DNA of 64,000 nt from Leptodontidium sp. MPI-SDFR-AT-0119 (GCA_020726505.1 JAHLEZ010000020.1:496001-560000); one strand, 5' to 3'. Counted from the stretch's first letter, positions 22,146 through 32,226 are shown. The notes: generated by a model not told the origin, from the sequence alone. Program-made: numbers and translations.

Positions 22146-22229
22146 TTTCTTCTCAGAAAAAACATCACAAAAAGCACGAATTAAATTTTTGGAAAGCACA
22201 CCTCAAAGCATCTCGAAAGTCCCTCGGAA

Positions 22230-22304
22230 GGGTCAGAACTAGCCTCCTGGGCTAGGCATTTTCCTTTATGGCACGCCTAGCCCAGCGAGCGCCCGTTCTG
22301 ATCG
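22230..22304. repeat. Imperfect hairpin
   Basis: CTGGGCTAGGC (22247-22257) pairs with GCCTAGCCCAG (22275-22285). Outer arms GTCAGAAC and GTTCTGATC extend the pairing with mismatches. It could be a folded small RNA, a hairpin MITE fragment or part of the tail element just upstream. Confidence 0.5.
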
Positions 22305-22565
22305 ATCTGAAGGGACACCTGTCACATCCACCAAGCAAGCACCGAGAACAACACTACGACGACCACGAGAAATGGCCCTCCCCTTCCACGGGATAGGCTT
22401 CACACTCAGCAGTAACATAGGAACCTGAGACCGCGGTACTATCATCACCAATACATAGCATTTGCAGCACGTTTCACTAGAGACCCGAAGCCTCACTCAA
22501 CATCCAAACCTCCCAAAATCTTCAAAGCGACGACAACCAGACCGCACGATCTCGACACACGACAC

Positions 22566-22848
22566 ATCACCACACACAGAACACGGAGAGGAAGTTGCTC
22601 CACCTCTCAACATCAGGCTAAAAAGTGATGCCCACACTATTAGTCGATTAGTCTCCCCCCGATGACGTCGATACGCTCTCGATCTTGTACGCAGCAACAC
22701 TATCACCACACACAGAACAGAAGCTACGATGCGCCCCCCACGCCTCTCTTAGCGCCACTGCAAACTACGAGTGCCTTGCCCACACGAGTAGTCTACGTTT
22801 CCGATAGAACTGTCAGCATCAAAGCAGAATCACCACACACAGAACAGG
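22566..22848. repeat. Degenerate tandem repeat, about 130-bp unit
   Basis: ATCACCACACACAGAACA occurs three times at 22566, 22702 and 22829, spaced 136 and 127 bp. Between them further blocks recur in the same order (TGCCCACAC..AGTCT and GCAGCAACAC/AAAGCAGAAT before the motif). No open frame runs through. It may be a 5' or 3' UTR array of a retroelement. Confidence 0.6.
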
Positions 22849-23271
22849 TTGAGGCATGAGCCGGCATGCATGCAACCATCCAGATTTGCGAATATTTGGT
22901 CCGTATTTGCACTTCACCCTGAGGACACTATGATGATGGGTTTAGGAGCAGTCACGAATTTGAAATTCATGGGAGGGCGGGAGTTAAATGAATGTTTAGC
23001 GGTAGCAGGGGGAGACTGAAGGTACATTGACACAAGAAGGACAGCAGAAGCGGCTGCCAATGAGCCATGCACATAAAGCAGACACAAAGCACTCCTTGAC
23101 ACGGATATGTATATAGACGTAGATGGGAACCAGTCCGCTCAGCTGAGGAGGTTGCTGGTCACTTTCGGGTGATGAAGTGAGGTGCGTTTACAACGGTAGA
23201 CGCAGTTCGGCAACCGGTGCCAAAGCTGGGCTACTCCGGCGTAGCAGTCCTATGGACAGCTGGAACCGAGT

Positions 23272-23294
23272 ATGAATAAATCAATCAATCATAT
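23272..23294 (+). repeat. AATAAATCAATCAATC tail, copy 2
   Basis: TATGAATAAATCAATCAATC follows CTGGAACCGAG, as copy 1 follows CTGGGATCGGTC. The region 22861-23271 holds no other recognisable feature. Confidence 0.6.
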
Positions 23295-23525
23295 TTCTTC
23301 TCACATAGAATTTACAACTGTACGTAGAATTTAATAATGAATATGAATGCACCACTATTTTCAATGCCCCAGAGCCTCTGAACTTGCTTTAACAATTTCC
23401 GCTACAACTACAAATCTATCAAATCCACTGCCGCATCTCCCTGCACGACCGCTACCAACTGCCTAGTCCAATCTTTATTATTAACACAAGGCTGTTGTTA
23501 TCTCCCCGCAACCCCGCTTATCCAT

Positions 23526-24349
23526 TCAATGCGTTTGCGAGTTAGAGCTCTCTAGCGCGATATCAGATGTCGCATTCCCGCGCTGGCTCGCCCTTTTCAG
23601 CTCAGACACCACCAGCACCGCGCAATACAATATACTGACAAGCCCCGCAATCGCCCCATACGTGATCGTTCCCACCAAGGTGTTTCCAGCTAGCCGCAGG
23701 CCTAGCCCGCCATTGACAATCCCGAGAAGCATGAGGATACGGCCATACCAGATATGAGCATATGTCCATGCCGACCGTTTCTTTGTAGCCAGGAACCGGC
23801 GGTGGTGAATGAATCCTATGAAAGGCTGAAAAAGCAGCAGAACTACTATGACAGTGCCGAGGACCGTGTGCGCATTGCTGTGAAGCTGTGTCGGGACAAT
23901 CAGTACGAGATGGGCGAGAAAAATTACAATATGAACAGACTTGGAGCATGGCCGTGCGAACATACCCTATCTAGTATCTTCCCAACCCGTATACCCGTGG
24001 CTAGCCCGGTGAGCATGAGAACCCAGCCCACGAGCTGGAGGGAGATGTGTATCCATACGCGCCTTTTCGACTTCAAGACCTGTATGAGCAAGGCTCCGAG
24101 GGGAAAAAGCGACCACGAAAGCAATGCTCATCACCAATCCATGAGCTTTGGCAAGTGCGGGCACTAAGTTGAGATCTTGGTACAGCACTGTTGCTGACAC
24201 ATTGCTTGCGAGAGATACTGTGGACAAGAGAGATGTTTAGTGACCGTTCTAAGAACGCCGCAAGAGTTTGATTGAAGGCATGAGAGGCAGATATGCGACG
24301 CACCAAAGATAAAATAGAGGTATGCAACTCGAAAGGCTTTGGGATACAT
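23526..24349 (-). CDS. Cytochrome b561-domain membrane protein, with a frameshift
   Basis: Minus-strand exons 24349-24304, 24217-23966 and 23885-23526 are joined across introns of 86 and 80 nt. Reading starts MYPKAFRVAYLYFIF (signal or first TM). The core has the histidine pattern of cytochrome b561 proteins: KAHGLVMS, WIHISLQLVG, SNAHTVLGT and TYAHIWYGR, each in or next to a hydrophobic helix. They would ligate two hemes for transmembrane electron transfer. About five TM segments are visible. The frame is broken once at 24100-24109, where TTTTTCCCC (minus strand) carries one base too many. This is either a mutation or an assembly error in a homopolymer. The C-tail is short and polar. No DOMON domain is present upstream. 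Confidence 0.75.
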
Positions 24350-24905
24350 GTTGTTTTAATATTTTGTCGAATGGACTGTTGAGAAAACACGGCAAGAAAA
24401 AGGGAAAGTCAAGGACAGCTTATAATGTCGCAGTTGAGTGAGATCTACGCTCATTTATATAGATTTTCGCCATGGCTTTTTCGCCTGAACACATAGCGAT
24501 AATCAAATCAGTCAAAACAGAATGAGCCCCGAAGGCAACACCGAGAATGCCATTGCTATTCGTAGTCAGAGCAGGGATGAGAATTATTAAGCCCAAAATT
24601 GGAAATGGTTGCGCTCTCGACAAATGACAACGTGAGAAAATGGAATTACCGAGAATTGCGAGTTTTCCGAAACAACTTTATTGCACAGCCACGATGTGAG
24701 CAAGTTTTTGCGCACGTCGCCATGTCGAATGGGATATAAGCTGGCTGCCGTCCGTTCAAAGTGAGCGAGAAACCCGTCAGTTCCCTGCTGAACCTCAATG
24801 TCGCTATCAAAGTGTATTTCGCAAGTCTCACCAGTATCACTGCACTCACCTAATGCGGCTACATTTAGTAAGTTATCTCGCCCAACGACGGAAATTAAAT
24901 AAGCC
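24350..24905. other. Intergenic, divergent promoter region
   Basis: Lies between the b561 gene and the zinc-cluster regulator, which are divergent. A 106-codon minus frame (24907-24587) has an ATG overlapping the regulator's ATG. It has no recognisable motif, so I do not call it. Confidence 0.5.
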
Positions 24906-27029
24906 ATGCGTCATCTCCAACCATCAGGCCCAGCTCCACCTATTCAAACGCCTCCAATCGTGAAGCCGAAGGCTTGCTTATCGTGCCGCACGCGTAAAAT
25001 AAAGTGCGACAGAAACTCGCCGTGCACCCATTGTACGTCGTGGTCTCTCGAATGCGTCTTCCCTTCGCCCATTCGGAGGTGTCCCCGGCCTCGGAAGAAA
25101 CAGATCGTACCTCCACTAGAAGAGTTCAGCGGCATTGAAGCCCGGCAGTCACTGGGTGAGAGAATACAGAAGGCGGAAAAGACACTCCATAAATTGACCG
25201 ATTCCATCGAGGGCAATCATGTTATACTGGCCGAGAGTAATGAGTTTAATGAGTCATATGAGGTTATTCAAGACTATAGTGGATGTGCCAGAAGATTGGA
25301 AGCAATCGAGACCACGGTTGGAGGGTTGATTACCAGAAGGAATGGAATCAAGCTCGTTGGGGTTAAGCCAGTGTACTACGCCAGCCCAGGTCCCCCAACA
25401 GCATTTGCTAACGGCTTTGGATCTAGTTTTGCAAGTCATCGGAGCACAAATACGACCTCCTCGTCTTCCGGACTATTCCCATTCAATTCCTTTACTGTCG
25501 AAGTAGGTCCATTGCATCCTTCACCTACCCAAGCTCAGACATGCTGGCGAATATTCCTGGAAAACGGAGACAAACTGGTCAAAGTATTGCACAGACTGAG
25601 CACAGAAGCGATACTTCGAAAAGCAATGCACGACACGACTTCCCTCAACAAGGGTCAAGAAGCTCTCCTCTTTGCCATCTATTTCTCATCCATTTCTAGC
25701 ATGACAGCTGCGGATGCTGAAAACTGCTTCAAGATGCCTAAGCATGCAGCTCTGATGGCTTACCGCTCTGTCACAGAGCAAATGCTGATGAGAGCCGATT
25801 TCCTTACAACAAGCGACCTGACCACATTCCAAGCATTCGTGCTATTCCTATCATTCAGTCAATTCACGGATAAAGCGAAACTCGTATGGGCTCTAACAGG
25901 ATTGGCAAGACGTCTCGGCTGCTCTGCGACAGCCACCCTGTCACCGTTCACGAAGGAGATACATCGACGGCTTTGGTGGCAGCTTTGGTATCTCGACCGA
26001 CGAGCCGCCGAGGATGGCGGGAAAGATGCTAGCTCAGCCGACGCAATTATTGAGTCTGAACTCCCACTGAATATCAATGACTCGGATCTTGATCCATGCA
26101 TGATGACAGTTCCTGCTCAACGTCATGGCTGGACAGAGATGAGCTTCTGTATCATCCGCTTCGAGATTGCAAAAACGAGTTGCAAGGTGGAAGGCGACCT
26201 TCCTCACGACCAGAAAGAGAAAATTATCAATGAGTGCGAATATAAGATCCAATCCAGGCACCTGCGAGATTGCGACAACAGCGACCCAATCCACTGGCTC
26301 GCGCAGCATGTGGCCCATGTCCTGATCACAGAGATGCGGATCAAACTGCATAACCAAGCTTGCCACTCGCCTAGGGATCCCGCTCAAACTCTCGTTACTC
26401 GGAACCAACTTTTCTTAGCCGCCATCGACATCGTTGATATCTCGCGACGCCTGGAAATAGAGCCGCACGCCGAAAAATGGAAATGGCTTCTCAGCGCCTA
26501 TCTCCAATTTCTGCCTCTGACATTTCTTCTCACCGAACTCGGTCAGCGGCAGAACGGTGGAATGACGGATCATGCTCGGGAAGTGGCCGAGAAGGCATTC
26601 ATGCGCTGGACGGAGGAGAGCAAGAACTCGAAGAACGGCGACATCATAAGGCAGTTGATGGATAAAGCCGAAGCTAGGAGACGGCAGGTGGTGGAATGGC
26701 AGTCCTTGGAGAGGTTGCTGCTGCCCCCGGACCCATCTGGACCAGTGGCTGGCTTGACAATGGTCGGCGCTGAAAGCAGTAGTGCAGAACACGATCCGCA
26801 ACTGGCTGACGTTGCGTCTTTCTTTGTCGGTGAGCAGCAAGACTACGACTTAATAAGTGTCCAATCTTTAGCGACTGAGGACATGGTTACCTTGGGCTCT
26901 ATGGATTATACTCCCGGTTTTGTACCTGGCTCTTATAATGGTTCGAATTGGGGTGGTAACAGATCCTATCTTGATGCCTTTGACAGTAATTCTGAAGGCA
27001 TTGAACTGAGTAATGTATATGATTTTTGA
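24906..27029 (+). CDS. Zn2Cys6 fungal transcription factor
   Basis: A single uninterrupted frame of 707 residues. The zinc cluster occupies residues 24-50 with Cys at 24, 27, 34, 40, 43 and 50 (C-X2-C-X6-C-X5-C-X2-C-X6-C), the canonical binuclear spacing. A basic linker (RRCPRPRKKQ) and a coiled-coil-like stretch (ERIQKAEKTLHKLTDSI) follow. The middle region is typical of the fungal-specific regulatory domain: YFSSISSMTA, AYRSVTEQML, ALTGLARRLGC and HRRLWWQLWYLDRRAAEDGG. The acidic C-terminus lacks a recognisable motif. It should be a nuclear DNA-binding regulator of unknown target. The ATG at 24906 gives a normal short leader before the cluster. Neighbours do not form an evident gene cluster; the divergent b561 gene is the only nearby candidate target. 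Confidence 0.93.
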   Translation: MRHLQPSGPAPPIQTPPIVKPKACLSCRTRKIKCDRNSPCTHCTSWSLECVFPSPIRRCPRPRKKQIVPPLEEFSGIEARQSLGERIQKAEKTLHKLTDSIEGNHVILAESNEFNESYEVIQDYSGCARRLEAIETTVGGLITRRNGIKLVGVKPVYYASPGPPTAFANGFGSSFASHRSTNTTSSSSGLFPFNSFTVEVGPLHPSPTQAQTCWRIFLENGDKLVKVLHRLSTEAILRKAMHDTTSLNKGQEALLFAIYFSSISSMTAADAENCFKMPKHAALMAYRSVTEQMLMRADFLTTSDLTTFQAFVLFLSFSQFTDKAKLVWALTGLARRLGCSATATLSPFTKEIHRRLWWQLWYLDRRAAEDGGKDASSADAIIESELPLNINDSDLDPCMMTVPAQRHGWTEMSFCIIRFEIAKTSCKVEGDLPHDQKEKIINECEYKIQSRHLRDCDNSDPIHWLAQHVAHVLITEMRIKLHNQACHSPRDPAQTLVTRNQLFLAAIDIVDISRRLEIEPHAEKWKWLLSAYLQFLPLTFLLTELGQRQNGGMTDHAREVAEKAFMRWTEESKNSKNGDIIRQLMDKAEARRRQVVEWQSLERLLLPPDPSGPVAGLTMVGAESSSAEHDPQLADVASFFVGEQQDYDLISVQSLATEDMVTLGSMDYTPGFVPGSYNGSNWGGNRSYLDAFDSNSEGIELSNVYDF

Positions 27030-27649
27030 CGGATAGCCGATGTCTACTGCGGAATCGTAGGCAGCTCTGTTTTACTATACTCTTGTCTTACTGCCCTATT
27101 ATTACTCTCTAGATAGCTCATGGTTCAATATCTGATCTGTCCCCTAAAAATCGCATGTGCCTCCTGTCTCACTATCCTCTTACCTCAGTAGTCTACTAAT
27201 ATATTTCTACGAACCCATGGGCAACTCAACGATCATGAGGAGCTCGCTGCAGCGTTTGACGATGTACTGGAGATTGCTGGCATGCGGCCTGGCATGCGAC
27301 TCAGCACTATACATAAAGCTATTGGGGTGGGTTATATGAACTGCCAGCACACTGGTCCCATGCCCCAAAAATGGAGTCTCAAACCAGGCCCTGCAGCATT
27401 GCTGCAAGCCTGACCCGGATGAGCCCGAGCTGGAGAGGTTATTGGTCTGCTGGACTCGAAATTTCAACCGCTGCTTGCCTAGCCGCAACCGACAACCCAG
27501 ACGTGCTGAAGTGGTTCGCGTCACCGAAGAACGAGTCTATGAGCAAGCGTCCGTTCCAGCTGCCGCAGAATGCCCAGATGGTGAGCAAGTACAGCGGGCT
27601 TTAAGAGCATTTCATCTGCTACGCCGTGAGAACCGCTCCATTGGACGTA
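27030..27649. other. 3' flank; coding-like remnant
   Basis: A plus frame at about 27390-27654 reads RRAEVVRVTEERVYEQA and ECPDGEQVQRALRAFHLLRR. It is coding-like but unrecognised, and may belong to the relic that follows. Confidence 0.4.
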
Positions 27650-27842
27650 GATGAGGAGGAGACGGTCACAGGCGTGTATCAGACCTTTCCAGTAGAGAGC
27701 GCACGATTTGGCATACCTGGCGATCGCGAGAATTTTGTGAAGTTAAATGCAGACCATGGCGGAGTGTGCAAATTTGGGCCGAGTCTCGAAGATTAAGATA
27801 ACTTCAAGCTTGTACGAAGCAATCTCAAAGACCTGTGTTCGC
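27650..27842 (+). pseudogene. Relic of an NLR-type alpha/beta hydrolase C-terminus
   Basis: The frame reads VESARFGIPGDRENFVKLNA followed by DHGGVCKFG, then SLED-stop-DNFKLVRSNLKDL. This DADH-x-x-(V/M)-C-K-F pattern is typical of the end of the hydrolase domain that precedes NB-ARC or NACHT modules in fungal NLR-like proteins. The stop is TAA where CAA is expected, a C-to-T change. No other part of the gene is seen nearby. Confidence 0.55.
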
Positions 27843-28482
27843 GGGCAGTAGAATGTTCTTTGCTCACCCAAGTAGAATGTTAACGTATCCTTTTCGGTCG
27901 ATGTTTCACTAAAATCCATTGAGGTTTTACTAGATTAGTAATTCTGGCAACTCTTTGACGTAACGGGATAAGCTAAGGCATTAGAAGACATCTTCCCTGC
28001 CCCAAATAACCCCGCTACTACGCCCTACTCTCCAGCCCTTGCTTATATCATTTATGGATGTGATAGTCGTTTATCATCACCGGTGACTATGACTCCAGAT
28101 GCCCCCATACCCTTTCATCTCCTCTCTTCTGTAGTCTTAGGGCAAATTTCAATATACTCAGAAAGAGGCATTGGAGATTGGAAGAGGATCAGAAATAGCC
28201 TGAGTTGCGGAAGAGTTGCTAACGAATTCCAAAGCTGGATATTGTGAGTCCATGGGTTCAGGAGACGAGACGATGAGTGAGGATGTAGTTTGGAAATAAA
28301 TTGCGAAACTCTGCTAGTATCTGACGCCCATTGGCTTTGAGCGTCTACGATGTCCTGGAGCGTCGGGGGGTTAGATTATCAGGCAATTAACGGGCCACGC
28401 TAAGCGATATTAGAGCCGAGAGCGAAAAAGATAGCTGTGGTAATTAAGTATTGTATTTTGATATATCGGGTGAGGCTAGTTA
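27843..28482. other. No recognisable gene
   Basis: No long frame, inverted repeat or known motif seen. Confidence 0.5.
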
Positions 28483-28490
28483 GGATAAGT

Positions 28491-29158
28491 CAGCGTGATA
28501 AATGATTTGATTTGATTTGATTAGAGTCACTTAATCAAATCAAATCAAGTGTTTTTGAAACTTAATCAAATCAAATCAAGTTTAAATTAATTTAATCATG
28601 ATTAAATTGATTAGTTCGGACTTATCGGACTTAATAGTAGTACCGTATATAACCGATAAATCCCGATGAAAACCGTAATTATAATAAGAGTTATTTATTA
28701 TTAAATATTAAGTTCTGTCTTAAAATTAATAACACATTAGTAGTACATTATATTCCTTAACTTATAAATCAATAGTTTAAGCTTATTAAAATAATATTAA
28801 AAGTTATTTTAGCGTTTGTATTAGTAAGCAACTTAGAATCTTCTACTAATAACTTAAGTCTAAGTTATACAAATGAAGTACCTAGCTTAATTTACAATTA
28901 GTTTCTTAATTATCGCTTTCATTACGTTATTAGTTTATTAGTTTATTTATTATATAGCTATTTAATTACTTAAATTATCCTTTATTCTTAAGTTTATTAT
29001 TTAATAATATATAATTCTTTGATTAAATCTGATTTATTTGAATTCTTAATCAAATCAAATCAAATCAAGCTTGATTTTTCCTTAATCAAAATCAAATCGA
29101 ATCAAATCAGATTTAATCTTGATTAAATTGAATAAGTTGATTTTTTTTCCTCACGCTG
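28491..29158. mobile_element. Non-autonomous AT-rich hAT element (668 bp) with 8-bp TSD
   Basis: The element starts CAGCGTGA and ends TCACGCTG, inside a perfect 8-bp duplication GGATAAGT at 28483-28490 and 29159-29166. The interior is extremely AT-rich and palindromic: arrays of GATTTGATTTGATT on the left face AATCAAATCAAATC on both sides. No frame survives. Short inverted ends and the 8-bp duplication place it in hAT. The composition suggests heavy RIP-like mutation. Confidence 0.88.
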
Positions 29159-29429
29159 GGATAAGTTTAGCGAACAGATTTGACACGGTAGGCAGATTCA
29201 AACAAATACAAGAAGCAGTCTCAAACTGAGATGGCGAGAATTAGTTTCGATGTAACTTAGACTTCTAAACATAATGATGTTTCGGTGTACGAACGAATCA
29301 GTTGGGCACCGTTGCTAGTGCGTAGACTCTTGAAGCTCAAGACAGATTCTGTCTAACATTATGTCGTAAGGTACCAGTGGTGATGGAGGTCGAGGCGCAG
29401 AGATGAAGGATTGAGTAGTCCCTAAAACC

Positions 29430-29515
29430 CCGTGTCCCTTAAATCCATTGTCCCTAAATCCCCTGTCCCTAAATTCGTTGTCATCAAATTCCTTTGTCCC
29501 TAAATCCTCTTGAAT
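29430..29515. repeat. Minisatellite, about 15-bp unit
   Basis: Four to five copies of a unit near TTGTCCCTAAATCC, with variants. On the minus strand it encodes FRDRGFRDNGF-like repeats, probably by chance. The 29170-29429 stretch before it has no recognisable gene. Confidence 0.7.
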
Positions 29516-29635
29516 CCAAACTTCCTCGTCCACAAATTACCTTTCCCCAAAACTCCCTTGGCTAAATGTAACCAAGTTGTCTAAAGTCGCTCGTCTTCGC
29601 AAATCTACATATATACATCAAAACGAAAAACTTTT

Positions 29636-29709
29636 TCGAATCTTTTAACCCCCCTGCGAACTCTCAATTTCTAACTTTATTTCACTATAAACTACTAGAA
29701 CTCCCTATC
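29636..29709. repeat. 75-bp dispersed repeat (copy at 56208-56285)
   Basis: CTGCGAACTCTCAATTTC, ACTTTATTTCACTATAAACT and ACTAG.ACTCCCTAT are shared with 56208-56285 at few mismatches. At 56.2 kb it is fused to a MULE fragment. Confidence 0.75.
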
Positions 29710-29741
29710 TCCGCCATTCATGGCCGCAAGATCACCGACGT

Positions 29742-30203
29742 GTGGTCTTTTTCAAACCGGAGAGTGACATCTACGTCTGCGAATCGACACAGCTGAATTG
29801 GCAACCCGATGACCAATATGTGTTCCGCTATGTCAAGATTATTGCAGACGTTCTTCCAAAAGATCTGACTGGCAAGACAGGATACGGGCTCAGAAGTGTA
29901 GAATTCCACAAAAAGTTTCCCAAACTCCAAGGACTTATCGCGACAGACCGGCACATGAACATGTACCGCAAGGTTTTCAGATACAGGTGGCCCGAAGAAG
30001 AGTGGGAACAAGTGTCTAGGGTATTACAGAACAACTGGGACCAAGATGCGAAGGACTTGGAGGAGTTTTTAAGGGGGAAAAACATTTGGATTCAGAGATC
30101 GTCAGAGAAGCCTAAGACGAACGAAGAAAAGAAACGGCACATCGAAAGTTTCCCAGCATATCCGCTGATCCCTCGAGGGGAGAGCAGGCGAAGTGATCAG
30201 TAA
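29742..30203 (+). CDS. Hypothetical protein fragment, no clear start codon
   Basis: The frame is open upstream to about 29700 but has no ATG there; the first in-frame ATG is well inside. The sequence is charged and coding-like (YVFRYVKIIADVLPKDLTGK, EFHKKFPKLQGLIATDRHMN, RYRWPEEEWEQVSRVLQNNW, with a lysine-rich end). I do not recognise a family. The last 20 codons run directly into a segment shared with 35446-35490, next to the chromodomain/Myb relic. This is therefore probably the truncated end of a gene joined to repeated DNA. Confidence 0.4.
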   Translation: MVFFKPESDIYVCESTQLNWQPDDQYVFRYVKIIADVLPKDLTGKTGYGLRSVEFHKKFPKLQGLIATDRHMNMYRKVFRYRWPEEEWEQVSRVLQNNWDQDAKDLEEFLRGKNIWIQRSSEKPKTNEEKKRHIESFPAYPLIPRGESRRSDQ

Positions 30204-30516
30204 GGGTGAGGGTAGGGATAGATCTCTCATGGTGGTATTGTCGATGTCTTGCTGGCTGATCCGATCCTGCAGCGGGCGTAGAGGATCGAGAGACGGTCTG
30301 GGGTTGTGTTTGTGCGAGAGTAGAAGGCACGCTGCCGTATTGCTCACGAGCTGGCCCGTTGAAATAATAAGCCTTCTTAACGTCATACCATGGGCCGGAT
30401 GCATCAATGGATTCTGTCGGCGTTGAAACGAGTGCCGAGGGTTGGAAGATAGGTGGACTCGCATCCCGTCTAATACGCCTAGTATCGATGTCCGCGAGAG
30501 AGAGTTCTTTCGCCAT
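30112..30516 (-). pseudogene. Partial copy of the chromodomain/Myb-type gene
   Basis: Minus-strand residues DIDTRRIRRDASPPIF and ESIDASGPWYDVKKAYYFNG parallel DIDTGRIERDASPHIF and ESIDTSGLWYDIEEGRYVDE of the gene at 36056-38738. DNA similarity runs from about 30225 to 30500. The copy is cut upstream by a MITE (30552-30764) and lacks the chromodomain and Myb parts. It is a relic of a multicopy family. Confidence 0.7.
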
Positions 30517-30551
30517 AACTCCACCATCAAGCTCTTATCGCTTTTGATATC

Positions 30552-30764
30552 TATCCCTTCCACACTCAAACGGAACGTTTTGTTGATGCACCCAAAGGTG
30601 GAGCAGAGTAGCTGAATGTAGCTCTCGAAGCGAGAATATCCCCAGTGTAAATGGAAATCGCGTTAGAAGTCTAGCTTGTCATTTGCTGGCCAAGGCTCGC
30701 TTCTCAATTCTACTCCACTAGAGCCAAAAGGTTAAAAATGTTCCGTTTGAGTGTGGAAGGGATA
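30552..30764. mobile_element. MITE family 4 (213 bp, TA-flanked)
   Basis: Perfect terminal inverted repeats of about 25 bp, starting TATCCCTTCCACACTCAAAC and mirrored at the right end (GAGTGTGGAAGGGATA). TA lies at both ends. No coding capacity. It sits at the edge of the truncated chromodomain/Myb copy. The 30765-31127 stretch after it shows nothing recognisable. Confidence 0.85.
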
Positions 30765-31127
30765 AAGGGGTCTTATTCGATCTTTAAAGCCTTACTACCA
30801 AGTTGGAAATCGTCGTCGGCTTTGTGGCTGCTGTGGATCCCAAATTCATGGAAGGTCGACAAGCGGGACAGTACCCTGTGACGGTACAAGAGCATGAACG
30901 AGGTCGAATGCGACTTGGGTAAAATGATTGTTTACAAGGAGAGAAAGAGATTCGTAAGGAAAGCTCTGACTTAAGCTATTTACACAATATTATTCATAAA
31001 GTGAGACTATTCACAAAGTATGAAAGTCACCTGATCGTTCCCTCACATACCCCGCGCTCTCCCAGCATTTCATGATGGACGTAATAAATGACAGCCGTTC
31101 GGACACCAATAGATAATCGAAGGTAGA

Positions 31128-31690
31128 TTCTGGATCCTAGATTTCTGTTTCTATCATCCACTTTCTAATCCTTTCAGCTTCTCTCTCAGCGACAAGAACG
31201 CATTATACTCAATCGAGAGTGACTTCGAATATCTTATGCCACCTATGACTTCCACAATTCCTGCAGTGAGCCTGAGCGACTAGCCGGTCTTACGCGCTTC
31301 CAGTGATGTACGACAATACTATTGCCGCGAGGCTGCCGTTAAGCTAAGTGCGCCAGCCTCAACGCGACGTCTTCTTCAAGCTTCACCTTACTTCACATAA
31401 ATACTATTTCGGCAGTTCAAAAGCTATCGAGAACCCTTCCTCCTGCGATCCTCGAACCTGGTCGAATAATACGTTTACTACAGTATAACGACGACAGCGA
31501 TCTCAGACTAACTGAGTTCTTTGAGAGCGACATACCGAAGTATACAATACTTTCGCATAGATAGGGAGCGGAAGAGGTCACTTTGCCAGATCTGACGAAC
31601 GGCAACAGCAAGAAGATAGCTGGCTATAGCAAGATACAATTCTACGGAGAACAAGCGAGGCGCGACAATTTACAATACTTTGCTTGCAAT
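31128..31690 (+). pseudogene. HET-domain gene relic, with duplicated upstream region
   Basis: About 560 bp match 47340-47860, including some 330 bp of non-coding sequence upstream of the intact gene's ATG. The coding part (from about 31468) reads IRLLQYNDDSDLRLTEFFES then SDIPKYTILSH, against MRLLQYNNDGDLSLTEFDES and SPEYAILSHTW. The start codon is ATA, and the Trp of SHTW is TAG at about 31560. It then continues KIQFYGEQARRDNLQYF and breaks off where the HET core would follow. It is a truncated duplicate of the HET-NACHT-WD40 gene. Confidence 0.8.
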
Positions 31691-31698
31691 AAATTCGC

Positions 31699-32060
31699 GC
31701 CGAGCTATCGATTCTCGCCTTATTTTCGATTGCGACGACAACTCGGTTCCACTACTCGTGCAACGGTGTGGCTCCGCGAGGCTGACGGGGAAGTCGGAAA
31801 CGATGGCCAAAGCGGTTCCGGTCGGGTAAATGTTATCCGATGCGGCCCAGAACTTTGAGCATGTGCGGGTTGAGACCAAAAGCTCAAGCTTCGGCAAAAA
31901 GCCATTGTCTCTCAGGTTCGGAAAACGCCTTGTGCGAGCGCCAGAGAATCCCCTTTGTCCCGAACGACACACAAAATGGCGCAGATTCTCGCCTTGTTTT
32001 CGATGGCGACAAGCTCTCGGTTTATAGTGGCGCAACGTGGCGTGACGGGGAAGTCTGGAA
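31699..32060. repeat. Direct repeat pair (31699-31800 and 31972-32060)
   Basis: GATTCTCGCCTT.TTTTCGAT, CTCGGTT and GACGGGGAAGTC recur in the same order and orientation about 270 bp apart. They may be remnants of short LTRs or of an older tandem duplication. No reading frame is recognised between them. Confidence 0.55.
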
Positions 32061-32070
32061 TCATACTTTG

Positions 32071-32226
32071 GTACATGCCCGAATAATCTGACCTTTTTTG
32101 TCTGTGCGCAGTACTAGGAGATTCCACTTTGCAAGGAATATCAGCCGATTCGATTTATTCTTTTCCGTCTGTAACTGGTAAAATCTGGGTCATGTAGCAC
32201 AGACGAAAAAGGTTAGATTATTGCCC
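32071..32226. mobile_element. MITE family 3, copy 1 (about 156 bp)
   Basis: Inverted ends GAATAATCTGACCTTTTTTG with TCTGTGC on the left and the complement on the right (GCACAGACGAAAAAGGTTAG, ATTATTGCCC). The outer left sequence GGTACATGCCC and the inner TGTCTGTGC are shared with the element at 41659-41789. No coding capacity. The region 32227-32914 after it holds only the promoter of the receptor gene. Confidence 0.7.

Noticed and set aside
22462..22859. Small plus-strand ORFs in the 22.5-22.9 kb repeat
   Set aside because: Composition follows the tandem repeat; no conserved frame between units.
24587..24907. 106-codon minus ORF divergent from the zinc-cluster regulator
   Set aside because: Its ATG overlaps the regulator's ATG and no motif or splice support is visible.
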